Shown here: positions 8,488 to 16,991 of the stretch, piece after piece
Position numbering within the stretch: position 1 is the stretch's first letter
Layout: every line of letters starts with the position of its first letter
Assembly: GCA_002717145.1 (NCBI GenBank)
Contig: PBCP01000040.1
Coordinates: 1-60,412, forward strand
Direction: 5' to 3'
DNA from: Planctomycetaceae bacterium
Lineage (GTDB): Bacteria > Planctomycetota > Planctomycetia > Pirellulales > Pirellulaceae
DNA: 60,412 nucleotides
Notes under the pieces: generated by a model
The model's database searches: none
Seen by the model: only the letters and a program-made list of their open reading frames with translations
What the model was told of the DNA's origin: nothing
Translations under genes and position numbers: made by a program

Positions 8488-9678
8488 ATGGCCGGGTCAG
8501 AAAAACGAGAGACTTCCAGTAATGTACCGGGAGTTGATTTACAGCAGCGTTTGTCAGCGACAGTCCCTCACAATATGCCTCTGTATTTGGCAGCGGTATG
8601 GCAGTGTGACTCCCCAGAACAGGCAGATCAGCTACTGGCTGGCAAACTCGATGGTTATGTATATCAGCGAGATCGTCATCCGAATGCGGATTTGTTTGCT
8701 GAGGCATGCTGCCAGCTACATGAGGCTGAGCGCGCATCCATCACTTCTTCGGGCATGGCGGCAATTTCCCTCGCGGTTCTTTCGCAACTGCAATCAGGTG
8801 ATCACGTGCTGGTGAGTAATCAACTGTATGGCCGTACGACATTGCTTTTAACGTCTGAGCTACAGCGTCTGGGAATCACACATGCTCTGATCGACCCATA
8901 TGATTTGGAATCTGTTCGTGCTGCTGTTACGCCGCAAACGAAAATGGTGATCGCGGAAACAATTGCGAACCCGTTGTTGCGAATTGTCGACATTCGCGGT
9001 TTATCAGAAATTACGCATAACGCTGGTGCCGTCCTGCTGATTGATAATACGTTTGCCACGCCGGCTATATGCAAGCCGCTTACACTGGGGGCAGATCTGG
9101 TGATGGAAAGCGTGAGTAAATTTATGAACGGGCATGGTGATGTGATGTTAGGTATGCTGGCCGGGACTGAGAAGCATTGGGAGCGCGTCGAACTGGTCAA
9201 TGCGGCATGGGGATTTGCCAGTAGTCCATTGGAGTGTTGGCTGGCGTGTCGTGGTGTTTCCACATTGACTTTGCGTATGAGACAGGCTAGTGCCACAGCT
9301 CAGGCGGCTGCCGAATTGCTTGCCGTTCACGAAGAAGTGGAATCAGTAGAGTATCCCGGACTTAACAGTCATGTTGACCACGAACTAGCTTCGACTCAGT
9401 TTTTGAATGGCTTTGGGCATATGGTGACGTTTCGATTGTCGGGAGGTCGGCAGGCTGCGGATCGATTGATTGCCAGTGGAAGCATTCCATTCTGCCCGTC
9501 ATTAGGAGATGTCTCTACAACGCTCAGTCATCCCACCTCAACCAGTCATCGCGGCTTGTCAGATGCAGAGCGAGCAGCACTGGGTATTACGGATGGAACG
9601 ATTCGCCTTTCAGTTGGTGTGGATCAGGCTTCCGACGTGCTTAACAGCTTGGAGGATGCTTTAAGCAGCGTCTCATAA
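8488..9678 (+). CDS. Trans-sulfuration family PLP enzyme (cystathionine synthase/lyase-like)
   Basis: Fold-type I PLP enzyme of the Cys/Met metabolism family, 396 residues, which is the usual length. The Schiff-base lysine is K211 in SVSKFMNGHGD, and the cofactor-stacking region is LVSNQLYGRTT near 108-118. The LIDNTFATP segment near 184-192 and the late TLSHPTSTSH segment are also typical. The usual YxRxGNPT motif is altered to Y59-Q-R61-D-R-H-P-N: the Tyr and Arg remain while the Gly and Thr are lost. The family includes cystathionine gamma-synthase, beta/gamma-lyases and methionine gamma-lyase; which reaction applies is not decided. The ATG has AGGAG 8 bases before it. Confidence 0.85.
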   Translation: MAGSEKRETSSNVPGVDLQQRLSATVPHNMPLYLAAVWQCDSPEQADQLLAGKLDGYVYQRDRHPNADLFAEACCQLHEAERASITSSGMAAISLAVLSQLQSGDHVLVSNQLYGRTTLLLTSELQRLGITHALIDPYDLESVRAAVTPQTKMVIAETIANPLLRIVDIRGLSEITHNAGAVLLIDNTFATPAICKPLTLGADLVMESVSKFMNGHGDVMLGMLAGTEKHWERVELVNAAWGFASSPLECWLACRGVSTLTLRMRQASATAQAAAELLAVHEEVESVEYPGLNSHVDHELASTQFLNGFGHMVTFRLSGGRQAADRLIASGSIPFCPSLGDVSTTLSHPTSTSHRGLSDAERAALGITDGTIRLSVGVDQASDVLNSLEDALSSVS

Positions 9679-9782
9679 TCGTCGGAAATTAGAAAATCCA
9701 GACTGGTGGTAGTTTCACCTGTCCCGTAAACTCAAGGTATACAAACTACTTATCAAACCGGCCGAATAAATTGGGAGCCTGA

Positions 9783-10004
9783 ATGAACAAAAAAGAAGAA
9801 GCACTTGAAGTCGAGGGTACTGTAACTCAGGCATTAGCGAACACTCGTTTTCGCGTGCAACTGGAAAATGGTGCTGAAGTTTTGGCGCACGTCGCCGGAC
9901 GTATGCGTAAACACTTTATTCGAATCGTACCTGGTGACAAAGTTCGAGTTGAATTGTCTCCTTATGATCTCACAAAAGGTCGTATTACGTATCGTGAACG
10001 CTAA
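9783..10004 (+). CDS. infA: Translation initiation factor IF-1
   Basis: A 73-residue S1/OB-fold protein, the standard length for IF-1. It shows the family pattern from [21 protein letters not shown] through [40 protein letters not shown]-1 binds the ribosomal A site and works with IF-2 and IF-3 during initiation. GGGAG lies just upstream of the ATG. The gene stands alone rather than in a ribosomal-protein operon. Confidence 0.97.
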   Translation: MNKKEEALEVEGTVTQALANTRFRVQLENGAEVLAHVAGRMRKHFIRIVPGDKVRVELSPYDLTKGRITYRER

Positions 10005-10287
10005 TGATTAGTGTTTTCGACGAGTGTTTTGGGCAACTGTTCAAAGTTCATTCAAAATAGGTCCAAAAGAACCGGCACTTAGACTGTCTTGCAGTGTTAA
10101 TATGAGTGTCGATTTAATCGGTTGAGGATAAAGGCCATTTTTTGACTTTCGGTCATAAAAACTGGTTACTCGGCATGGACGCTGGTATAAGCACCTCATT
10201 CGGGGTGTTAGAATAACGAAACAAGATTTTCGCCGTCTATAATTGGGGCGGTTCGATAGACATTTCATGACTGCAGGAGATCCTCTG

Positions 10288-11943
10288 ATGGTGAAACTAA
10301 TCAAGCAACAATGGTTAGCAGTGTTGTTGGTTCTGAGTGCTGGAGTTACTCCTGCACTGGCGCAGGCGCCTTCGGCTAAACCGATGGCTGTCATTGCTAT
10401 TAACAACTACAACGATTTGTCCAAGGATATTGGCTGGGTTGCTGATTTAATGGGTCCTCCGGGCTCATCTGCCATGATTCAGGCTCAGGGAGCACAATTC
10501 GCGCAGATGTTTGATGCTACGAAGCCCATTGGAATCGTAGTTCAGTCTGATGGTGTGTTGGGCGCCAAGGTTTTGGGGTTCATCCCAACCAACAACGTCC
10601 AACAATTCGTCGGCATGCTGGCACTGTTCGGGATTACCGCTCAGCCTACCGATGGTGGCCTGCTTGAATTACAAACAGGTGCGACCCCGGTTTACATCAA
10701 ACAAGGTCAGGGATGGGCATTTGTTTCCAATAACAAGGAGGCACTTGCTAACGTACCCGCTGATCCGGTTCCGATGTTGGGTGGCCTGGAAAAAGAATAT
10801 GATGTTGCTATTCAAGGTAATGTAGATGCTATTCCTCCTGTCTTTATGCAATTAGCAATGAGCCAAATACAGGCGGGCCTTCAGGCATCTACCGCTCAGC
10901 CTTTGCCGGGAGAGACGGAACAGGCGTTTGAGGCTAGAAGAACTCAGGCAATGCAATCGATGGAAGAGATGCAAAAAGCTCTCAACGATTTGAAGTCAGT
11001 CACTTTAGGGATGAATGTTGACCAGACTAGAGAGTCTGTTTACTTCGACTTTGGATTTGACTTTAAAGCAGGTTCTGTATCAGCCAAATCCATGGACTAC
11101 AGTGATGTCACAACCGATCTATTGGCATTTTCAGATGACAATGCAGCGGTATCGATGTCTATAGCAGGGAAAATTGACCCCATTCAAGGGGCTCAAGCTG
11201 CTGCTCAGATCGATGTGATCAGAGATCAGGCTTTGAATCAGTTACAAAATGACCCCAGTATCCCAACTGAAGAGTTGCGTACTATAGCATCCAAAACAGT
11301 CGAAACGCTTGTTGAAGTAATTAACGGGACGATGGCCGCTGGGGAGTTTGATATGGCAGCCAGCATGACGATGACTGATGGCATTGAGGCTATTGGTGCA
11401 ATTCGTGCAGTGAAGGCCGACTCATTAGAGACCGTTTTCCGTGAGCTGGTCACAGCCGCAAAAGAACAGGATCCGGAGTTTCCACCGGTTAACTTGGACG
11501 CAGCCAAGCACGCGGGGGCTACATTTCATACAATGAGCATTCCCGTTCCTCCATTTGATCCGCAAGCTCAGGCTTATTTCGGGGAGGCGATAGATCTTTC
11601 GATTGGGATGAGTGCTGATCACATTTATTTTGGAGTTGGTAAAGGAAATCTAGACAAAATCAAAGCTGCGATAGATACCTCAGCGGCGAATAAAGGAGCC
11701 AAAGCGGAGCCTATGAAATGGGAAATGTCAGCTTCCAAGGTTTTGACTTTCGTCGCCGAGCAAGCACAGGATCCGACAATGCAACAAGCCGCTGCAGCTG
11801 CCGGTAGCAAAGATAAAGGTCGCATCCAGCTTATGCCGATCGAGAATGGAGCGAAGTTCCGAATTGAAGTGGAATCCGGAGTTCTCAAGGCGATAGCCGT
11901 GGGAGTTCAGGCCGCTCAAGGTGCCGAAGCTAGTCCTTTCTAA
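10288..11943 (+). CDS. Secreted protein of unknown function
   Basis: The start at 10288 is chosen because AGGAG lies 8 bases upstream and translation then begins with a clean signal peptide (MVKLIKQQWLAVLLVL, cleavage likely after ALAQA). The mature protein is about 530 residues, Ala/Gln/Met-rich and poor in Cys, with alternating beta and helical stretches. I recognise no domain; it looks like the large planctomycete-specific secreted orphans. A TATAAT at 10238-10243 could serve as -10, but no good -35 is seen. A strong terminator follows, so it is probably transcribed as a single gene. Confidence 0.8.
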   Translation: MVKLIKQQWLAVLLVLSAGVTPALAQAPSAKPMAVIAINNYNDLSKDIGWVADLMGPPGSSAMIQAQGAQFAQMFDATKPIGIVVQSDGVLGAKVLGFIPTNNVQQFVGMLALFGITAQPTDGGLLELQTGATPVYIKQGQGWAFVSNNKEALANVPADPVPMLGGLEKEYDVAIQGNVDAIPPVFMQLAMSQIQAGLQASTAQPLPGETEQAFEARRTQAMQSMEEMQKALNDLKSVTLGMNVDQTRESVYFDFGFDFKAGSVSAKSMDYSDVTTDLLAFSDDNAAVSMSIAGKIDPIQGAQAAAQIDVIRDQALNQLQNDPSIPTEELRTIASKTVETLVEVINGTMAAGEFDMAASMTMTDGIEAIGAIRAVKADSLETVFRELVTAAKEQDPEFPPVNLDAAKHAGATFHTMSIPVPPFDPQAQAYFGEAIDLSIGMSADHIYFGVGKGNLDKIKAAIDTSAANKGAKAEPMKWEMSASKVLTFVAEQAQDPTMQQAAAAAGSKDKGRIQLMPIENGAKFRIEVESGVLKAIAVGVQAAQGAEASPF

Positions 11944-11967
11944 GATTTGATATCATAGTTGAAATTT

Positions 11968-12006
11968 CAGCGGTGCCTGGCAGTAGCTTCGGCACCGCTG
12001 TTTTTT
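11968..12006 (+). terminator. Rho-independent terminator
   Basis: Arms CAGCGGTGCC (11968-11977) and GGCACCGCTG (11991-12000) are perfectly complementary over 10 pairs, with a 13-base loop, and are followed at once by TTTTTT (12001-12006). It ends the secreted-protein transcript. Confidence 0.9.
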
Positions 12007-12049
12007 CTTATCCTCTCATTTCACTGATTGTTTAAGAGAAGGTTTAAAC

Positions 12050-13327
12050 ATGCCGACTGTAGGTAGTTTTCCAACATCACGCCATGATATTGCCGGCGTT
12101 TCCATAGCTGAAATTGCTCAGCAGTTTAGTACCCCGACATTCGTCTATGATTCCGCTGTCATTGTGGAACGCATAGAAGACCTGAAGTCTTTCGATGTAA
12201 TCCGTTATGCTCAGAAAGCCTGCTCTAACATCGCTATTCTTGATCTGGCACGGCGCAATGGAGTGGTTGTGGATGCCGTGAGTGCTGGTGAAATTCATCG
12301 GGCATTACGTGCCGGATATCAAGGTGGTACCAACGCGGATGGTACTCATGAGATTGTGTATACCGCCGACATCTTCGATCAGGACGCGTTAGATCTAGCG
12401 GTCGAGCATGATATTCATGTCAACTGTGGTTCGCCGGATATGATAGACCAGTTAGGAGCAGTTAAACGGGGTGCCGAGATCACTTTGCGATTAAATCCGG
12501 GATTTGGACATGGGCACAGTCAAAAAACCAATACCGGTGGCCAACAGTCTAAGCATGGAATCTGGTATGAGCAGATCGAAGACTGTAAGCAGCGCGCTGC
12601 TAATCACGGGATTACGATTACAGGGTTGCACATGCACATCGGTTCAGGGACTGATCTGGAACATCTTGCTCAGGTCTGTGGTGCCATGGAGCAGGCGGTG
12701 CGAGAAGTTGGAAACACGATCACGACGATTAGTGCTGGCGGTGGTTTGCCAGTACCTTATAACTCGGATCAGTCGTATGTGGATCTGGACAAGTATTTTA
12801 CCTTGTGGGATCAATCGCGGAAGAAGCTTGAAGCTGAACTGGGGAATTCCATCAAGCTGGAAATTGAGCCTGGCCGTTACTTATCTGCCGAAAGTGGCAA
12901 TTTGGTGACCGAGATCAGAGCGGTAAAAAAGATGGGTGAAAATATCTTCTATTTAGTGGATGCAGGATTTAACAATCTCGCCCGGCCCATTATGTACGGT
13001 TCTTATCATCCAATTTCAGTCGTTGCTGCTGATGATTCCCCTCGAGAAGATGTCGAAGTTGTCGTCGGCGGACCACTCTGCGAATCAGGCGATATTTTCA
13101 CTCAGGAGGAAGGTGGATTTGTAAGTAAGCGAAGCCTGCCTCAGGCAAATGTCGGTGAGTATCTGGTGCTGGAATGTGCCGGTGCATACGGTAGTGTCAT
13201 GGGCTCCAATTACAACTCCAAACCACTAGCAGCCGAAGTGATGATTGTCGATGGTCTGGCACATTTGATTCGGGAACGACAATCCTATGACGATCTGATG
13301 CGTGGTGAAAGGTTATTGGATACCTAG
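12050..13327 (+). CDS. lysA: Diaminopimelate decarboxylase
   Basis: Fold-type III (alanine racemase-like) PLP decarboxylase that converts meso-diaminopimelate to lysine as the last step of lysine synthesis. K56 in IRYAQKAC is the expected PLP lysine. HIGSG near 200, the SAGGGLPVPY phosphate-binding region, EPGRYLSAESG and CESGD (active-site Cys) are all in the expected order. GAYGSVMGSNYNSKP near the end is characteristic of LysA. At 425 residues it is of normal length. The related carboxynorspermidine decarboxylase is less likely given the LysA-like C-terminus. Confidence 0.92.
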   Translation: MPTVGSFPTSRHDIAGVSIAEIAQQFSTPTFVYDSAVIVERIEDLKSFDVIRYAQKACSNIAILDLARRNGVVVDAVSAGEIHRALRAGYQGGTNADGTHEIVYTADIFDQDALDLAVEHDIHVNCGSPDMIDQLGAVKRGAEITLRLNPGFGHGHSQKTNTGGQQSKHGIWYEQIEDCKQRAANHGITITGLHMHIGSGTDLEHLAQVCGAMEQAVREVGNTITTISAGGGLPVPYNSDQSYVDLDKYFTLWDQSRKKLEAELGNSIKLEIEPGRYLSAESGNLVTEIRAVKKMGENIFYLVDAGFNNLARPIMYGSYHPISVVAADDSPREDVEVVVGGPLCESGDIFTQEEGGFVSKRSLPQANVGEYLVLECAGAYGSVMGSNYNSKPLAAEVMIVDGLAHLIRERQSYDDLMRGERLLDT

Positions 13328-13408
13328 ATGAATAGTTGTGTTTGGGCGGCGGAAATATTGAACCTGATTTATCTCGGTGAAGCCGTCTAGAATCGCTGTT
13401 GGCGGTGT

Positions 13409-13436
13409 TTGCCGGTGACCGATGAGTATCTATAAT
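13409..13436 (+). promoter_or_regulatory. Candidate promoter of the ferredoxin gene
   Basis: A perfect -10 TATAAT at 13431-13436 is preceded after 16 bases by TTGCCG at 13409-13414. It lies about 64 bases before the ferredoxin ATG, with no other gene between. Confidence 0.45.
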
Positions 13437-13499
13437 TAAAGTGTTGAGAAGCAGCAGCTTAATGATGCTTAACATACTACGAAATGAGGATCTACGACG

Positions 13500-13895
13500 A
13501 TGAGCAAGAAGAAAGCTCCTCGCAAAAAAGTACCAAAGACGTTGGCGGTTATTAACGCCGACAACTGCACAGGCTGTGAATCATGTCGCGAAGTCTGTCC
13601 CGTGGATTGCATTGATTTGAATCAGATCGGGCTTGGTACTAAAGGGAATCAAAGTTGGTGTGAAATTGACTTGGAACGCTGCGTTGGCTGTGAAGTCTGT
13701 GTTCATATTCCATCTCAGAAGTCAAATCCTTACGAGTTGCTTGTTTGTCCGTGGGATGCTATCGAAATGGTGCCTACCGAAAAGGTCGCTCAGGTTGTAG
13801 CTCAAATCGGTGGGCCACCGGAATACGTCTACGAAAACTGGGATCGCCTCGTTGGTACCGCTCAGCATCTGGCAGAATTACGAGCCGGTAGCTAA
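13500..13895 (+). CDS. Two-cluster ferredoxin with an expanded second cluster motif
   Basis: A 131-residue 4Fe-4S protein for electron transfer. The first motif is normal: C23-x2-C26-x2-C29-x3-C33-P. The second reads C61-x2-C64-x2-C67, but the fourth ligand is C83-P, leaving 15 residues instead of the usual 3. C37 and C54 are extra cysteines. A Lys-rich N-terminus (first 13 residues) and an extension of about 45 residues after the second cluster complete it. GAGGA upstream of the ATG serves as ribosome-binding site. The redox partner is unknown; no oxidoreductase lies beside it. Confidence 0.88.
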   Translation: MSKKKAPRKKVPKTLAVINADNCTGCESCREVCPVDCIDLNQIGLGTKGNQSWCEIDLERCVGCEVCVHIPSQKSNPYELLVCPWDAIEMVPTEKVAQVVAQIGGPPEYVYENWDRLVGTAQHLAELRAGS

Positions 13896-13970
13896 GGTTG
13901 ATCACTCGCCTTCTCTTTTGGCGGTGGTTGCTGTTATCAAGACTTCCTCGTCTGTCCTTTAGTCTGCTTA

Positions 13971-13994
13971 CGAATTTAGTACAATGCAAATTCG
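13971..13994. promoter_or_regulatory. Inverted repeat overlapping a -10 box upstream of the DNA methyltransferase
   Basis: CGAATTT (13971-13977) and AAATTCG (13988-13994) form a perfect 7-base inverted repeat with a 10-base centre. That centre and the adjoining bases contain TACAAT (13980-13985), a good -10 hexamer. A dimeric regulator bound here would block the promoter of the methyltransferase gene at 14055. No clear -35 is visible. Confidence 0.4.
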
Positions 13995-14054
13995 GCCTGC
14001 GCGGACGGTTTAGGTGCGCGGCGTTTATTGGCATGACGATCGAGCATTAAGACA

Positions 14055-14972
14055 TTGAACAACTGGGATCAAATCAGACAAGGTGATTGTATTGAAGGTT
14101 TGAAAAGCCTCAAAGATGGATGTATCGATCTCGCATTCGCTGATCCGCCTTTCAATATTGGTTATCAATATGATGTCTATCATCACAATCTTGAAAACGA
14201 CGAATATCTAACCTGGACGCGGGACTGGATGTATGAAGTAAAACGTGTTTTAAAAGAGGACGGAACTTTCTGGCTTGCTATAGGCGATGAATATGCTGCC
14301 GAGCTAAAAGTGATGATGCAGCGAGAGTTGGGTTTTACTTGTCGTAGCTGGGTAATTTGGTATTACACTTTTGGGGTCAATTGTACGAAGAAGTTTAATC
14401 GCTCTCACGCGCATCTCTTTCATATGGTCAAGGATTCAAAGCAATTCACGTTTAATGCGAACTCCGTTCGCGTTCCGTCGGCCCGTCAATTGGTATATGG
14501 GGACAAGCGAGCTAGCGCGAAAGGCCGGTTACCGGATGATACATGGGTGCTTCGTCCTCAGGATCTTCCAGACGGATTTGGAGCCGATGACGATACATGG
14601 TATTTTCCGCGTGTCGCCGGTACTTTTAAAGAACGTCAGGGATTCCACGGTTGCCAAATGCCGGAACAATTGCTGGGTCGAATTATACGAGTGTCGAGTG
14701 ATGCTGGCGATGTAGTGTTGGATCCATTTGGAGGTAGCGGCACAACACTGGCGGTCGCAAAAAAACTAGATCGACGGTTTCTGGGTTTCGAGTTATCAGA
14801 GGATTATGTGATGGCGATTGAAAGTCGTTTAGACGGAATCGCCGTTGGCGATGATCTGGAAGGGTCCCCGGAACCACAAGTCAGCGCTCCCGCCACAGGA
14901 AACGGGCGGTCTGCAAAAGTAAAACAGCAACAGGATACATCTCAACAATCTTTACCGGGAATGGATGGATGA
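14055..14972 (+). CDS. Beta-class DNA amino-methyltransferase (N6-adenine or N4-cytosine)
   Basis: SAM-dependent DNA methyltransferase of 305 residues. The catalytic motif DPPF is at 30-33 and the SAM-binding motif DPFGGSG at 223-229; this order defines the beta class. Residues about 100-190 would carry the target-recognition region. The start is TTG at 14055, because an in-frame TGA sits at 14034-14036 and no ATG is available. A Gln/Ser-rich tail is probably disordered. No restriction endonuclease lies nearby, so it looks like an orphan methylase with a regulatory or housekeeping role. Its TGA overlaps the ATG of the next gene (ATGA). DPPF is compatible with adenine methylation, but the target base cannot be settled by eye. 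Confidence 0.88.
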   Translation: MNNWDQIRQGDCIEGLKSLKDGCIDLAFADPPFNIGYQYDVYHHNLENDEYLTWTRDWMYEVKRVLKEDGTFWLAIGDEYAAELKVMMQRELGFTCRSWVIWYYTFGVNCTKKFNRSHAHLFHMVKDSKQFTFNANSVRVPSARQLVYGDKRASAKGRLPDDTWVLRPQDLPDGFGADDDTWYFPRVAGTFKERQGFHGCQMPEQLLGRIIRVSSDAGDVVLDPFGGSGTTLAVAKKLDRRFLGFELSEDYVMAIESRLDGIAVGDDLEGSPEPQVSAPATGNGRSAKVKQQQDTSQQSLPGMDG

Positions 14973-15790
14973 AATACGCGATTTGTAATGAGACGTTTCA
15001 GGATTGGCCTTTTGATAAAGCATTTAAATATGCCAAAGAATTGGGCTATGACGCATTGGAATTCGCACCGTTTACTATTCATGAGGATGCCTATCAGATT
15101 AGTGCGGAAAGGCGAGCCGAAGTGCGGCAGCTGGCCGACCAGCATGAACTCGAGATTATCGGGTTGCACTGGCTGCTTGCCAAAACAGAAGGCTATTATT
15201 TGACAACACCCGATGGCGAAGTACGCAGGCGAACGGCGGAATACATCGCTGAACTCGCCAGGCTATGCAGCGATTTAGGAGGCCATATCATGGTCCTGGG
15301 ATCGCCGCAGCAGCGAAACTTGCTTCCGGGAATTGATCATGATCAGGCACTGGACTATGCCGCAGACGTATTGAAGCAGGCTGCGCCGGTCTTTGAGGAA
15401 CGAGGAGTGATTTTGGCGGTCGAACCATTATCACCTCTGGAAGGGGACTTCCTGTTAACCGCAGATCAAGGCGCAGATTTATGTCAGCGAGTGGATCACA
15501 GCAACGTCCAGTTGCATTTGGACGTTAAAGCGATGTGCTCCATGGGTGAACCTGTAGCCGATATTATTCGCAAACATGCGGCCATTACTGCGCACTTTCA
15601 TGCCAATGACGAAAATCTACGTGGCCCCGGTATGGGAGATGTGGATTTTCTCCCGATTATGCAGGCGTTGAAAGATACGGGATATGATGGCTGGGTGAGC
15701 GTCGAAGTGTTTGATTATGAGCCCGGGATTGAAGCCCTGGCCAGTCAGAGTATCACCCATCTCAAAGAAATTGAAAACCAGCTCGCTTAG
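14969..15790 (+). CDS. Sugar phosphate isomerase/epimerase-like TIM barrel
   Basis: A 273-residue protein of the xylose isomerase-like (AP endonuclease 2) superfamily. Signatures are [10 protein letters not shown] near residue 25, GLHWLL near 65, AVEPLSP near 150 (metal-ligand Glu), [10 protein letters not shown] near 180 and [19 protein letters not shown] near 210-228, which carry typical metal-binding His, Asp and Glu positions. Members interconvert keto- and aldo-sugars or epimerise them. Four-base overlap with the DNA methyltransferase indicates translational coupling, an odd pairing. The substrate is unknown. Confidence 0.85.
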   Translation: MKYAICNETFQDWPFDKAFKYAKELGYDALEFAPFTIHEDAYQISAERRAEVRQLADQHELEIIGLHWLLAKTEGYYLTTPDGEVRRRTAEYIAELARLCSDLGGHIMVLGSPQQRNLLPGIDHDQALDYAADVLKQAAPVFEERGVILAVEPLSPLEGDFLLTADQGADLCQRVDHSNVQLHLDVKAMCSMGEPVADIIRKHAAITAHFHANDENLRGPGMGDVDFLPIMQALKDTGYDGWVSVEVFDYEPGIEALASQSITHLKEIENQLA

Positions 15791-15814
15791 TAGACCTACC
15801 AATAGGTGATAAAG

Positions 15815-16978
15815 ATGGATCAATGGCGGGATGTCTTTTTTTGGGTGACAGTGTTTCATTTGTCTGCCCTATCAATTTGGGAATTGCTGGGCCATTACGC
15901 GTTTTTTCGAATTCCTCATTTGCGGCAGTTTGACGATAACGCGCCGAAGCAATGGCCGAGCGTATCTATAATCTTTTCAGCTAAAGATGAGCAGCGTGAA
16001 ATAGAGTTGGCTGCTCGAAGTATGCTGCAGGTTGAATACCCCAATTTGCAAATCACAGCAGTCAATGATCGGTCGACCGATCAGACCGGGGAAATTCTGG
16101 ACAGGTTAGCCAGCGAAGACAAGCGATTAAAGGTTGTTCATGTTGATACACTTCCCGATGGCTGGCTCGGAAAGAACAACGCCTTGCACCAGGCTGCCAT
16201 AGCAGCGCAAACAGATTACTTGTTGTTTACCGATGCCGATGTCTCGTTTGATGCCGAGTGTGTGAAACGGGCTATTAGCTATGTCGAACATCATCGAGTT
16301 GATCACTTAGCGATGTTTCCGCGAGTGCCGATGCCGAGCCTGATGCTCAATGCTTTTGTGGTTTTCTTTTTCAAGACGTTTGTTCTGTATTATCAGGCTT
16401 GGCGTGTCTCCAATTCCAAAAGTAATGCATTTATAGGTATAGGTGCTTTTAACCTCGTGCGAAACAGTGTCTTTCGGGATGTGGATGGTTTCGAACGGAT
16501 TCGTATGGAAGTGGTGGATGACTTGCTGCTGGGTAAACTGATTAAGCAAAGTGGATTCAGACAACACGCCCTCATTGCACGAGAAGATATCAGTGTGCCG
16601 TGGTATCGATCCGTTCCCGAAATGGTGGTCGGTTTGGATAAAAATACTTACGCAGGTGTCAATTATAATCCGTTCATTTGGGCTGCCATGCTGCTGTCGA
16701 TGGCATTGGCATTTCTCTGGCCTTTTGTCGCTGTCTTTTTGTTCACTGGCACTTTGCAAATTCTCTTCGCTGTCATCTGTTTAGTCTTAGTAGCTTCCAC
16801 CGGCTGGCTGGCCCTAAGGATGGAAATTACTCCTTTAGTTGCCTTCTGCATTCCCTTCATTGTTGGGATCTTCCTTTTTACAATTGCGCGCGCGGGAATT
16901 ATCTTTTACATTCGAGGTGGGATAAAATGGCGGGATACGTTGTATACCAAAGAACAATTGCGAAACGGGCGATTATAG
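15815..16978 (+). CDS. Membrane-bound family 2 glycosyltransferase (HpnB-like)
   Basis: GT2 enzyme with a membrane helix at the N-terminus and about three helices in the last 110 residues. The catalytic core shows SIIFSAKDE, AVNDRSTDQT and TDADVSF (DxD-type metal site). The layout recalls the hopanoid-associated transferase HpnB and related hydroxysqualene-cluster GT2 enzymes, but no hopanoid gene is near. ATG at 15815 is preferred over GTG at 15806 because AGGTGAT lies about 5 bases before it. The gene follows the isomerase gene by about 25 bases, and the ceramidase-like gene starts 13 bases after it, suggesting one transcript that may deal with surface lipids or glycans. Confidence 0.85.
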   Translation: MDQWRDVFFWVTVFHLSALSIWELLGHYAFFRIPHLRQFDDNAPKQWPSVSIIFSAKDEQREIELAARSMLQVEYPNLQITAVNDRSTDQTGEILDRLASEDKRLKVVHVDTLPDGWLGKNNALHQAAIAAQTDYLLFTDADVSFDAECVKRAISYVEHHRVDHLAMFPRVPMPSLMLNAFVVFFFKTFVLYYQAWRVSNSKSNAFIGIGAFNLVRNSVFRDVDGFERIRMEVVDDLLLGKLIKQSGFRQHALIAREDISVPWYRSVPEMVVGLDKNTYAGVNYNPFIWAAMLLSMALAFLWPFVAVFLFTGTLQILFAVICLVLVASTGWLALRMEITPLVAFCIPFIVGIFLFTIARAGIIFYIRGGIKWRDTLYTKEQLRNGRL

Positions 16979-16991
16979 GAGTTTCATTTAG

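Noticed and set aside
14055..15790. A restriction-modification system around the DNA methyltransferase
   Set aside because: No endonuclease, specificity subunit or C protein is encoded beside it; the coupled gene is isomerase-like.
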